DNA from: an uncultured Ruminiclostridium sp.
Lineage (GTDB): Bacteria > Bacillota > Clostridia > Oscillospirales > Acutalibacteraceae
DNA length: 54,722 nucleotides
Direction of reading: 5' to 3'
Assembly (NCBI GenBank): GCA_902490005.1
Contig: CABUCM010000016.1
Coordinates: forward strand, 1-54,722
Shown here: positions 6,647 to 14,888 of the stretch, piece after piece
Numbering within the stretch: the first letter of the stretch is position 1
Layout of the letters: each line of letters begins with the position of its first letter
Made by a program: the position numbers and the translations under genes
Notes under the pieces: generated by a model
Told to the model about the DNA's origin: nothing
Seen by the model: the letters and a program-made list of their open reading frames with translations, nothing else
Databases searched by the model: none

Positions 6647-8008
6647 ATGATGAACACCCGCGATATTTTGGAAACCATCACCATGATTGATGACGAGAAT
6701 CTGGACGTACGCACTATTACCATGGGAATTTCCCTGCTGGACTGCATCGGCGGCGGCATGGAAAGCACCTGTGACCATATTTACGATAAAATCTGCCGCT
6801 ATGCCGGGGAGCTGGTGAAAACCGGCGAGGACATCAGCAAGGAATATGGAATCCCCATTATTCACAAGCGGATTTCCGTCACCCCCATCTCTCTGATTGC
6901 GGCCGCCCACCAGGCGCAGAACCCGGTAAAGCTGGCCAAGGCCCTGGAAAGGGCGGCCCAAAGTACCGGCGTTAACTTTCTTGGCGGTTATTCCGCCCTG
7001 GTGCAAAAGGGCTTCGGCCCCGGGGATTACGCTTTAATTGAAAGCATACCGGAGGCGCTGGATGTGACGGAGCATGTATGCTCTTCGGTGAATATCGGCT
7101 CCACCAAGGCGGGCATCAACATGGACGCGGTGGAAAAAATGGGTAAAATCATCCGGGAGACAGCTCAACGCACCGCGGACCGGGACTGCATCGGCGCCGC
7201 CAAGCTGGTGGTGTTCTGCAATGCGCCCGAGGATAACCCCTTTATGGCGGGGGCTTTTCACGGCGTAGGCGAACCGGATTGCGTGGTGAATGTAGGGGTT
7301 TCCGGACCCGGCGTGGTACGTGCCGCTTTAGCCAAAACCGGCGCGGACTGCGATATTACGGAGATCGCCAATATTGTAAAGAAAACCGCTTTTAAGATCA
7401 CCCGTATGGGACAGCTGGTGGCCCAGGAAGCCTCCCGCAGGCTTTGCGTCCCCTATGGAATCATCGACCTTTCCCTGGCGCCTACTCCCGCCATCGGCGA
7501 TTCCGTGGCGTACATATTGGAAGAAATGGGATTGGAAACCTGCGGCGCCCACGGCACCACCGCCTGCCTGGCTTTGCTGAATGACGCGGTGAAAAAGGGC
7601 GGCGTGATGGCCTCTTCCCATGTAGGCGGCCTTTCCGGCGCCTTTATCCCGGTGACGGAAGACGCGGGCATGATCCACGCCGCCAGAACCGGCGCTTTGA
7701 CTTTGACAAAGCTGGAGGCCATGACCGCCGTCTGCTCCGTGGGCTTGGATATGATCGCCATTCCCGGGGATACTTCTGCTGAGATCATTTCCGGGATCAT
7801 CGCCGACGAGGCCGCCATCGGCATGGTCAATTCCAAAACCACCGCCGTCAGGGTGATCCCCGCCATCGGCAAAAAGGCCGGAGAAGAGCTGAGCTTTGGC
7901 GGTTTGCTGGGCGAAGGCCCGGTGATGGAAGTAAACCCCTGCTCTCCCGCGAAATTTATCCACCGAGGCGGACGGATTCCCGCTCCCTTGCAGAGCCTGA
8001 AAAATTAA
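6647..8008 (+). CDS. UPF0210 / PFL-family protein of unknown function
   Basis: This is a 453-residue member of the UPF0210 (DUF711) family, the usual length. Family-typical stretches are the N-terminal NTRDILETITMI, the FLGGYSALVQKG region and a long glycine- and alanine-rich core (THEIR family folds resemble glycyl-radical/PFL-like barrels, hence the name). I see no glycyl-radical loop, so it should not be called an active PFL enzyme. Two ATGs in tandem (6647, 6650) fit the AAAGGAA site. The gene is co-transcribed with the ACT protein. No T-rich terminator is obvious right after the stop. The biochemical function is not established. Confidence 0.9.
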   Translation: MMNTRDILETITMIDDENLDVRTITMGISLLDCIGGGMESTCDHIYDKICRYAGELVKTGEDISKEYGIPIIHKRISVTPISLIAAAHQAQNPVKLAKALERAAQSTGVNFLGGYSALVQKGFGPGDYALIESIPEALDVTEHVCSSVNIGSTKAGINMDAVEKMGKIIRETAQRTADRDCIGAAKLVVFCNAPEDNPFMAGAFHGVGEPDCVVNVGVSGPGVVRAALAKTGADCDITEIANIVKKTAFKITRMGQLVAQEASRRLCVPYGIIDLSLAPTPAIGDSVAYILEEMGLETCGAHGTTACLALLNDAVKKGGVMASSHVGGLSGAFIPVTEDAGMIHAARTGALTLTKLEAMTAVCSVGLDMIAIPGDTSAEIISGIIADEAAIGMVNSKTTAVRVIPAIGKKAGEELSFGGLLGEGPVMEVNPCSPAKFIHRGGRIPAPLQSLKN

Positions 8009-8112
8009 TTTTCCCCGCGGGAATTAACTATCGGCATTAAATATCCCCTTGTCAAATATTATTGACTTCGCACCGTATTTTATGGTATTTCTATAAAAAT
8101 TTATTCTGCGGC

Positions 8113-8141
8113 TTGAACAATTTGACTTTTGGGACTATAAT
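8113..8141 (+). promoter_or_regulatory. Promoter of the V-ATPase operon
   Basis: TTGAAC (8113-8118), a 17-bp spacer and a consensus TATAAT (8136-8141), giving a leader of about 95 nt before the first gene. A second -35-like TTGACT lies within the spacer but is not correctly spaced. Confidence 0.75.
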
Positions 8142-8181
8142 CTGAGTTAGTAAATAAATCAATTTAAAAATCGCGCAAAGA

Positions 8182-8218
8182 AGCGCAGGGAATTTCAAAT
8201 GGGATAATTCCCTGCGCT
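8182..8218 (+). repeat. 13-bp perfect hairpin in the V-ATPase operon leader
   Basis: Arms AGCGCAGGGAATT (8182-8194) and AATTCCCTGCGCT (8206-8218) are perfectly complementary, with an 11-nt loop. Only a short T-run (CCTTTTAGG) follows, and the ribosome-binding site GGAGGTG begins 10 nt later. It could be a weak attenuator, a 5' stabiliser of the long mRNA, or a protein-binding site. Confidence 0.6.
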
Positions 8219-8242
8219 GTCCTTTTAGGAGGTGCTTTTCCC

Positions 8243-8554
8243 ATGCAGGATATGATCAAGAAAATTGTGGATATGGATGAAAAAGCCCAGGAAATCACGG
8301 AAGAAGCCAAGCGCAGCAAAGCCTTTTCCGCCCAGGAAATCGCGGAGAAAAAAGAACAGATCCGTGAAAATTATTTGGCGCGCGCCAGAAAGCGGATTGA
8401 ATTAAACCGGATTGAAGAGAAAAAAATGGCCAGCCAGGTTTTGGGCGAGGCCGAAAAAAAGCACGAAGCCCAATTAAAAGAAATGCGGGACCTATACGCC
8501 CAGCAGGGAGACAGTTGGGTAAACGCTATCGTAGGCCGTGTGATCGGGGAGTGA
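8243..8554 (+). CDS. V-type ATPase peripheral-stalk subunit (G/H type)
   Basis: This is a 103-residue, highly charged, almost wholly helical protein (heptad-rich EEKKEQIRENYLARARKRIE...), typical of the coiled-coil stalk subunit of bacterial/archaeal V/A-ATPases (AhaH, NtpF). It would pair with subunit E (12397-12990) to form the peripheral stator. It is the first gene of the operon, with GGAGGTG 8 nt before the ATG. The stop is 4 nt before the next start. Subunit naming differs between species; identification rests on position and coiled-coil character rather than on a sharp motif. Confidence 0.8.
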   Translation: MQDMIKKIVDMDEKAQEITEEAKRSKAFSAQEIAEKKEQIRENYLARARKRIELNRIEEKKMASQVLGEAEKKHEAQLKEMRDLYAQQGDSWVNAIVGRVIGE

Positions 8555-8558
8555 TTGA

Positions 8559-9614
8559 ATGCTTTCCAGTTTATCTTCTAACGTGGTCTTAGCCAAGGCC
8601 AGGGCAAAATATGGAAAACGGCTGAAAGAAAAGGATTACCGCAACCTGTTGGAATGCAAATCGGTGACGGAAATCGCCGCCTATTTAAAGGCCAATACCG
8701 CTTATCACGACGTGCTCACCGGCGTTAACGAATACGATATTCACCGCGGACAGTTAGAGGTGCTCATTAAGCAAAAGCTTTTTTATAATCTGAGTTCCTT
8801 TGTGCGGTATGAGTTATCCGTGGGAGAACAGCTGGCGGATTACGTCATTGCCAGAACAGAGATCGAAGAAATTTTAGACGCCCTAATGCTGATGACCGCC
8901 GGGCGGCAGGAAGAATATTCCCAGGCCGCTCCCCTCTTTCTTTCCAAGCACACCAAAATCCATATGGAGCAGTTTGCCAGTATTAAAAACTACGGCGAGT
9001 TTTTAGAGGCATTAGGAAATTCGGTCTACCGCAGGCTGTTGGCGCCCTATGAGCCGAAGCCGGGAGAACCGGTGGATGTTTTCGCCGTTGAGAACGAGCT
9101 TTATTCTTATTTATTTTCCCACGTCCAGGATATCATCGACCATCGCGTGAAAGGAAAAACAAAAAAGGAAGTTAAGGAGCTTTTCCAGGGCTATATCGAC
9201 CTGGAAAACTATGCCCGGATTATCCGCATGAAAAGAAGATTTCGGGCACAGCCGGAATTTATCGAAAAGAACCTTCTTCCCTTTGGCTCTCTGAAGCCAA
9301 AACAGCTAAGCGCCCTGGTTCACGCGGAAACCGCTAACCAAGCGGCCGCCGTATTCCGAACCACCTCTCGCGGGAAGAAAGTAGCCAATGTGGAATATAA
9401 TTTTGTGGATGAGCTGGCCCAGAGGATAAAATTCATCTCTGGAAAACATTATATTCATTTTTCTTCCCATCCTCCAGTGGTTCTTCTTTCCTACATTTTT
9501 CTCGCTGATACCGAGGTCCACAACATCACCACCATCGTGGAAGGCATACGGTACCAGGTTCCTGTAGATGATATTAAAAAATTGCTGATCCTGCCCACGG
9601 AAAACGCGGGGTGA
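8559..9614 (+). CDS. V-type ATPase subunit C (AC39/subunit d-like)
   Basis: This 351-residue all-helical protein has the pattern of the V-ATPase subunit C/AC39 family, which caps the membrane rotor ring and connects it to the central stalk. It starts with a characteristic YARAKYGK-like stretch (VVLAKARAKYGKRLKEKDY) and has the repeated LENYARIIRMKRRF-type segments of the three-fold helical domain. It follows subunit H by 4 nt and is 24 nt ahead of subunit I. The length is normal. In E. hirae it is called ntpC. Confidence 0.87.
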   Translation: MLSSLSSNVVLAKARAKYGKRLKEKDYRNLLECKSVTEIAAYLKANTAYHDVLTGVNEYDIHRGQLEVLIKQKLFYNLSSFVRYELSVGEQLADYVIARTEIEEILDALMLMTAGRQEEYSQAAPLFLSKHTKIHMEQFASIKNYGEFLEALGNSVYRRLLAPYEPKPGEPVDVFAVENELYSYLFSHVQDIIDHRVKGKTKKEVKELFQGYIDLENYARIIRMKRRFRAQPEFIEKNLLPFGSLKPKQLSALVHAETANQAAAVFRTTSRGKKVANVEYNFVDELAQRIKFISGKHYIHFSSHPPVVLLSYIFLADTEVHNITTIVEGIRYQVPVDDIKKLLILPTENAG

Positions 9615-9638
9615 GCAATTAGAGAGGAGTAGAGCGCC

Positions 9639-11570
9639 GTGGCTGTTTCAAAAGTAAAAATTGCCAGTATCATAGGCGTAACCAACAAGCTGGATGATGT
9701 AATCCGCCTTTGCGGCCAAACCCAATATTTTCATCCGGATGATGCTCTTTCTTTTTATTCCGATACCCGGAAATTCACCACCTTTACCGACGAGAACCCC
9801 TATTCGGATACGCTGCAAGAGCTGAAAAACCTGTTAAGCCGGATTGGCAAGGATTTCGACGTAACGGACACCAGAAACCTGGATTTGCCTCATTACGAAC
9901 TAAAAAATTATGTAAACCGATTCTCTGAACAGATGGATGATCTTCTGAATCAAAAAGAGGATTTGGAGGAAATCCAAGAGAATTATGTAAAGCAAACCGT
10001 GGAAATCGGCCATTTCGTGGGCCTGAATCTGGACTTGAAAAAGCTTGCCGAGTGCCAGTATATTAAGTTCCGGTTCGGCCGTATTCCAAAGGAGTGCTAT
10101 GAAAAACTATCAAAATATGAGGATAATCCTTATGTTTTGTTTTTTCAATGCACCAGCGACGCTACTCATTTCTGGGGCGTTTATATTGCTCCTGTGGAAT
10201 ACATTCAGCAGGTGGACACCATTTTTTCCGGCCTCTATTTTGAAAGGCTGCGGGTGAAGGCGCTGGAGTCCACCCCGGAAAAAATGCTCCAGGAGCTGCA
10301 GGATAAAATCACTGAGATCAGAAAGCAGATCGCCGGCCTTCAAAAGCAGATTGACGATACCTGGGCCCGGGAAGCGGAGAAATGCCAGCAGGTCTTCAGC
10401 AAACTGGAGGAACTGGATACTTATTTCAATATCCGCAAATATGTCGCCAAGCACGACAACAGCTTTATTCTCACCGGTTGGATTCCCGAGGAGAACGAGG
10501 ACGACTGCCGGGAACGCCTTTCTAAAATCGAGGGCGTGGATTTCGCTATTGAAAACGCCAGCGAGGCGCTGCGGCACACGCCGCCCACCCGCCTGGTAAA
10601 TAAGAAGATTTTTAAGCCTTTTGAGTTTTTTGTGGATATGTTCGGCCTTCCCAATTACCATGAAATCGACCCCACCCCCTTTGTGGCCATCACCTATGTG
10701 CTGATTTTCGGCGCCATGTTCGGCGATTTCGGCCACGGGATCGTGCTTTCCATCGTAGGGTATCTCATGTGGCGGCTGAAAAAAATGCCCATCGGCAGAA
10801 TTTTAATCCCCTGCGGGATTTCCTCCGCCCTGTTCGGCCTGGTGTTCGGGGACTTCTTCGGGTTTGAAAACACCTTTAATCCCATTTATCAGGCCATGGG
10901 GTTTGCGGAAAAGCCGATTTCGGTCATGGAACCCGCCACCACCAACTATATTATTTATACGTCGGTGGGCGTTGGCTGCGTCATGGTAATCATCGCTATG
11001 ATGCTGAACATCATCAGCGGCCTGAAACAGAAAAAATACGCCAAGGCCATTTTTGGCCCCAACGGTATCGCCGGGCTGGTTTTCTATGGTTCCCTGCTGA
11101 TCGGCCTGGTTCTGCAAATGTTCATGGAGATTCCGGTGATGAACGTTCCCTATATCATCTTTCTGATAATCATTCCCCTGCTTTGCATCTGGTTCAACGA
11201 GATTTTGGGAAAGCTGGTGTCCAGGGATCCGGATTGGAAGCCGGAAAAATGGGGCGACTATATTATTCAGGGCTTTTTTGAGACCTTTGAAACCATTTTA
11301 AGCTACGCCACCAATACCATGTCCTTCCTCCGTGTTGGCGCATACGTGCTGGTTCACGCCGGTATGATGCTGGTGGTGTTTACCCTGGCGGAGATGAGCA
11401 GCGGCATAGGCTATGTGCTGGTGCTGGTTGTCGGCAACGCTTTCGTTATGGGCCTGGAAGCCCTATTGGTTGCCATTCAGGTGCTCAGGCTGGAGTATTA
11501 CGAAATGTTCAGCCGGTTCTATGACGGCGACGGTATCCCCTTCCATCCGGTTACGGTAGAAAAGCATTAA
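9639..11570 (+). CDS. V-type ATPase subunit I (membrane stator, 116-kDa subunit a homologue)
   Basis: Subunit I forms the ion half-channels against the rotor and anchors the peripheral stalks. The 643-residue protein has a cytoplasmic N-terminal half with coiled coil (about 80-110 and 210-250) and a C-terminal membrane half beginning near residue 345 (ITYVLIFGAMFGDFGHG). Seven or so hydrophobic spans follow, including a conserved ALLVAIQVLRLEYYEMFSRF end. It begins with GTG (AGAGGAGT 7 nt upstream). The conserved arginine needed for ion translocation is expected in the SFLRVGAYVLVHAG span, where an Arg is indeed present. It corresponds to ntpI. Confidence 0.94.
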   Translation: MAVSKVKIASIIGVTNKLDDVIRLCGQTQYFHPDDALSFYSDTRKFTTFTDENPYSDTLQELKNLLSRIGKDFDVTDTRNLDLPHYELKNYVNRFSEQMDDLLNQKEDLEEIQENYVKQTVEIGHFVGLNLDLKKLAECQYIKFRFGRIPKECYEKLSKYEDNPYVLFFQCTSDATHFWGVYIAPVEYIQQVDTIFSGLYFERLRVKALESTPEKMLQELQDKITEIRKQIAGLQKQIDDTWAREAEKCQQVFSKLEELDTYFNIRKYVAKHDNSFILTGWIPEENEDDCRERLSKIEGVDFAIENASEALRHTPPTRLVNKKIFKPFEFFVDMFGLPNYHEIDPTPFVAITYVLIFGAMFGDFGHGIVLSIVGYLMWRLKKMPIGRILIPCGISSALFGLVFGDFFGFENTFNPIYQAMGFAEKPISVMEPATTNYIIYTSVGVGCVMVIIAMMLNIISGLKQKKYAKAIFGPNGIAGLVFYGSLLIGLVLQMFMEIPVMNVPYIIFLIIIPLLCIWFNEILGKLVSRDPDWKPEKWGDYIIQGFFETFETILSYATNTMSFLRVGAYVLVHAGMMLVVFTLAEMSSGIGYVLVLVVGNAFVMGLEALLVAIQVLRLEYYEMFSRFYDGDGIPFHPVTVEKH

Positions 11571-11624
11571 ACGAGAATTTTCCCGTTTAAATAAATTTTG
11601 ATATTAATTTTGGAGGTATTCATT

Positions 11625-12044
11625 ATGGATTATCTGTTCTTACTGCCTGTGTGCTTCTTAGTTCTGTCCGTTGTGCTGGCAATTCGCTCGGTGAAAAGAG
11701 GAACTAAAACCAAAAAGGCCGTGGCGGTCCAATTGGTATCCTTTTTAATAGTGACCCTGTTCTGCTTCGCGGTCCCCATGGTAGCCAACGCCGCTGACGC
11801 CTCCACTACCGCCGCTGCCGCCGCAGGCTCCGCCAATGGAATGGGCCTGATCGCGGCCGCCCTGTCTACCGGTATCGCCGGTATCGGCGGCGGTATTGCC
11901 GTTGCCGCTGCCGCCCCCGCCGCCATTGGCGCAACCTCTGAGGATCCCAAGGCGTTCGGTAAGGCGCTGATCTTTGTGGCTTTGGGTGAAGGTATCGCTC
12001 TGTACGGCCTGCTGGTTTCCATCTTGATCCTGGCGAAAATCTAA
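11625..12044 (+). CDS. V-type ATPase proteolipid subunit K (rotor ring)
   Basis: This subunit forms the membrane rotor ring that carries the ions. The ATG at 11625 has TGGAGG 8 nt upstream, giving 139 residues. Residues 1-56 form an extra N-terminal part with two hydrophobic stretches and a basic linker (RSVKRGTKTKK), ending in a signal-peptide-like AVPMVANA. Residues 70-139 are the classical two-helix hairpin, with the ion-carrying Glu122 in ALGEGIALYG. The glutamine found in helix 1 of many sodium-type c-rings is not seen in STGIAGIGGGIAVAAA, so the coupling ion cannot be assigned. Only one hairpin is present, versus two in E. hirae NtpK. Confidence 0.92.
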   Translation: MDYLFLLPVCFLVLSVVLAIRSVKRGTKTKKAVAVQLVSFLIVTLFCFAVPMVANAADASTTAAAAAGSANGMGLIAAALSTGIAGIGGGIAVAAAAPAAIGATSEDPKAFGKALIFVALGEGIALYGLLVSILILAKI

Positions 12045-12068
12045 TCTAAGGATAAGAAGGGTTACCCT

Positions 12069-12377
12069 ATGAAATTTCACTTAATCAGCGATAATATCGA
12101 TACCATCGTAGGTATGCGCCTGGCTGGTATCAACGGTGTTCTGGTACATGAAGACGACGAGGTAAAGAAAGCCCTGTCCGACGCCATGGCGCGGGAGGAT
12201 GTGGCTGTAATTCTTATGACGGAAAAGCTGGTTAAGCTTTGCCCCGACCTTGTCTATGACTTAAAATTGAACCGCCAGCGTCCCCTGATCGTAGAGATTC
12301 CCGACCGCCACGGAAACGGGCGGACTAAGGATTCCATCACCAAATACGTCCGGGACGCTATCGGCGTAAAAATCTAA
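12069..12377 (+). CDS. V-type ATPase subunit F (central stalk)
   Basis: This is a 102-residue alpha/beta protein of the central-stalk subunit F (AhaF/NtpG) family. The N-terminal FHLISDNIDTIVGMRLAGI and the central AREDVAVILMTEKLVK are typical of the Rossmann-like F subunit, which binds subunit D and modulates rotation. It starts 24 nt after subunit K and is followed 19 nt later by subunit E. The length matches the family. Confidence 0.92.
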   Translation: MKFHLISDNIDTIVGMRLAGINGVLVHEDDEVKKALSDAMAREDVAVILMTEKLVKLCPDLVYDLKLNRQRPLIVEIPDRHGNGRTKDSITKYVRDAIGVKI

Positions 12378-12396
12378 AAGGAATGGGGGTTGACTT

Positions 12397-12990
12397 ATGC
12401 CCAGCACTGAAAAAGAATCCGCTTTTTTAGAAGCGATTAATAAATACGCGGAGCAGCAGCGAAACGAGATTCACGCGGAAGTAGAGCAGTTTAAAGAGGA
12501 AGAACTGAAAAAAGCTGAAATCGAAGTTCTGACCGACGCCTATACCCTCATTCAAAAGGAAATGGCGCAGATGCGCAAAGAGGTTGCCACTGAGATTTCC
12601 CACGAGGAAATGGAGGGCAAAAAAAAGCTGTTCCTGCAGCGCCAGGAAATCACGCAGGAAGTGTTTGAAAAAGCAAAGGAAAAGCTGTTGGCCTATACCC
12701 AGACGGAGCTGTACCCTTCCCTGCTGGAGGGATATGCATCCTCTATCGCCAAGGTTCTGACAAAGCCGGGCACCATCCTTCTGGTAAAAGCTTCTGATCT
12801 CGCTTTTGCTGACCGGATTCAAAAGGCCTATGCCCTTCCCTGTGAGGTAAAGGCCGACGATTCCATCCTCATCGGCGGCATCCGGGGTTCCAACGCGGAA
12901 ATGGGCCTGGTGGCCGACGAAACCTTGGACAGCAAGCTGGAAGCCCAGTATGAATGGTTCTTTGCCAATTCTGGATTAAGCGTAGTTTAA
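12397..12990 (+). CDS. V-type ATPase subunit E (peripheral stalk)
   Basis: The 197-residue stator subunit E has an N-terminal long helix rich in Glu, Lys and Gln (residues 10-105) that pairs with subunit G/H, and a C-terminal alpha/beta head (about 110-197) ending ETLDSKLEAQYEWFFANSGLSVV. It follows subunit F closely (19 nt), and a 60-nt gap with no obvious signal precedes subunit A. It corresponds to ntpE. Sequence drift is high in this family, so the call leans on operon position and the two-part layout. Confidence 0.88.
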   Translation: MPSTEKESAFLEAINKYAEQQRNEIHAEVEQFKEEELKKAEIEVLTDAYTLIQKEMAQMRKEVATEISHEEMEGKKKLFLQRQEITQEVFEKAKEKLLAYTQTELYPSLLEGYASSIAKVLTKPGTILLVKASDLAFADRIQKAYALPCEVKADDSILIGGIRGSNAEMGLVADETLDSKLEAQYEWFFANSGLSVV

Positions 12991-13050
12991 CTGCCCGCCT
13001 GGGGGAGGATATCCCTTTTCACAGGCAATGTTTGGAGATGATTTACTGAT

Positions 13051-14859
13051 ATGAACCAAGATGTAATTTTCGGAATCAACGGCCCTGTTGTCACGGTTCA
13101 GAACTCCCGCAGCTTCTCCATGATGGAGCAGGTCTATGTGGGTAACAGCCGGCTGGTAGGCGAGGTCATCAAAATTTCCGATAGAATAACCACCATCCAG
13201 GTTTATGAGGAAACCACGGGCCTGCGCCCCGGAGAACCGGTCTACGGCACCGGCGCGCCGATGAATATCCTGTTGGGGCCTGGCATCCTGGATAATATTT
13301 TCGACGGTATCGAGCGCCCATTGAAGGCGCTGGAGGAGGCCGACGGCGCTTTTATCGCCAAAGGCTCCAACGTTTCTCTTTTGGATGACAAAAAAGAATG
13401 GGATGTGACGCTGGCCTGTCAGGTAGGCGACCAGCTATCCGCGGGACAAATTTACGCCACCCTGCCGGAGACCCCCATTATCACCCATAAATGTATGGTG
13501 CCTCCCGGCGTGGCCGGCCAGGTGGTGGAGGTAAAGCCCAGCGGGCTTTATAAGCTTCATGATACTGTGGCGGTACTGAAGGATGAAAAAGGCCATACCC
13601 ATGAGCTGACCCTGTGCCAGAAATGGCCTATCCGGAATTCCCGGCCCATTTTGAAGCGGGAGCCCCCGGATGTGCCCCTGATTACCGGCCAGCGTATTAT
13701 CGACACCATGTTCCCCATCGCCAAAGGCGGCACCGCTGCTATTCCCGGCGGCTTCGGCACCGGGAAAACCATGACCCAGCACCAGCTGGCAAAATGGTGC
13801 GACGCGGATATCATTATTTATGTGGGCTGCGGCGAGCGCGGCAACGAGATGAGCCAAGTTCTGGATGAGTTCTCCGAGCTGGTTGACCCGAAATCCGGCC
13901 GTCCCATGACCGACCGCACCGTATTGATCGCCAATACCTCCAACATGCCTGTGGCGGCCCGTGAGGCTTCTATTTACACAGGCATCACCCTGGCGGAGTA
14001 TTACCGTGATATGGGCTACCACGTGGCAATGATGGCCGACTCCACCTCTCGTTGGGCGGAGGCGCTCCGGGAAATCTCCGGCCGATTAGAAGAAATGCCC
14101 GCGGAGGAGGGCTTTCCCGCCTATCTTCCCTCCCGTTTGGCGGATTTCTACGAGCGGGCTGGCCGCGTCCAGACTCTTTGCGGCCAGGAAGGCTCCGTAT
14201 CCGTTATTGGCGCCGTTTCACCTCAAGGCGGCGATTTTTCCGAGCCGGTAACCCAGAATACCAAGCGATTTACCAGGTGCTTCTGGGCTCTGGATAAGTC
14301 TTTGGCTTATGCCAGGCACTATCCGGCCATCAACTGGATGACCAGCTACAGCGAATATTTCAGCGATCTTGACCCCTGGTTTGAAAAAAACCTGGGCAAG
14401 GATTTTATCAAATACCGCACCCGGATTAATTCTATCCTTCACGAGGAAAGCCAGCTGATGGAAATCGTCAAGCTCATCGGCGCCGACGTGCTCCCCGACG
14501 ACCAAAAGCTGGTCATTGAAATCGCCCGTGTGATCCGGGTGGGCTTTTTGCAGCAGAACGCTTTCCATCCGGATGATACCTTTGTGCCTTTGTCCAAGCA
14601 GAAGCTGATGATGAGGGTGATCCTCTATTTGAACAAGAAAGCTCGGCAGCTGATCTCGGCTTCCATCCCTATCTCACGCATTATGGAGCTCGGCCTGTTT
14701 GACAAGCTTGCCACCATGAAATACGACATTCCCAACGATAAGCCGGAAATGTTCGACGATTATATTAAGGATATCGACACGTCCATCGCCGCCCTGTTAG
14801 ATCCTAACGCGGCGAAAACCGGCGCGGCTGTACCGGCGCCTGCCGGGATAAAAGCATAA
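13051..14859 (+). CDS. V-type ATPase catalytic subunit A
   Basis: This is the nucleotide-hydrolysing subunit of the V1 head (602 residues, usual 580-600). Walker A GGFGTGKT is at residues 233-240. The catalytic glutamate region GCGERGNEM and the Walker B-type stretch VAMMADSTSRWAEALREISG are present. The bulge or 'non-homologous' region (about 115-185) that distinguishes A from B is also present. It alternates with subunit B in an A3B3 hexamer. The next gene, subunit B, starts 29 nt downstream with AAAGGAAC before its ATG. Confidence 0.97.
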   Translation: MNQDVIFGINGPVVTVQNSRSFSMMEQVYVGNSRLVGEVIKISDRITTIQVYEETTGLRPGEPVYGTGAPMNILLGPGILDNIFDGIERPLKALEEADGAFIAKGSNVSLLDDKKEWDVTLACQVGDQLSAGQIYATLPETPIITHKCMVPPGVAGQVVEVKPSGLYKLHDTVAVLKDEKGHTHELTLCQKWPIRNSRPILKREPPDVPLITGQRIIDTMFPIAKGGTAAIPGGFGTGKTMTQHQLAKWCDADIIIYVGCGERGNEMSQVLDEFSELVDPKSGRPMTDRTVLIANTSNMPVAAREASIYTGITLAEYYRDMGYHVAMMADSTSRWAEALREISGRLEEMPAEEGFPAYLPSRLADFYERAGRVQTLCGQEGSVSVIGAVSPQGGDFSEPVTQNTKRFTRCFWALDKSLAYARHYPAINWMTSYSEYFSDLDPWFEKNLGKDFIKYRTRINSILHEESQLMEIVKLIGADVLPDDQKLVIEIARVIRVGFLQQNAFHPDDTFVPLSKQKLMMRVILYLNKKARQLISASIPISRIMELGLFDKLATMKYDIPNDKPEMFDDYIKDIDTSIAALLDPNAAKTGAAVPAPAGIKA

Positions 14860-14888
14860 GCCCGATACCTGGAAAGGAACATGAAACT

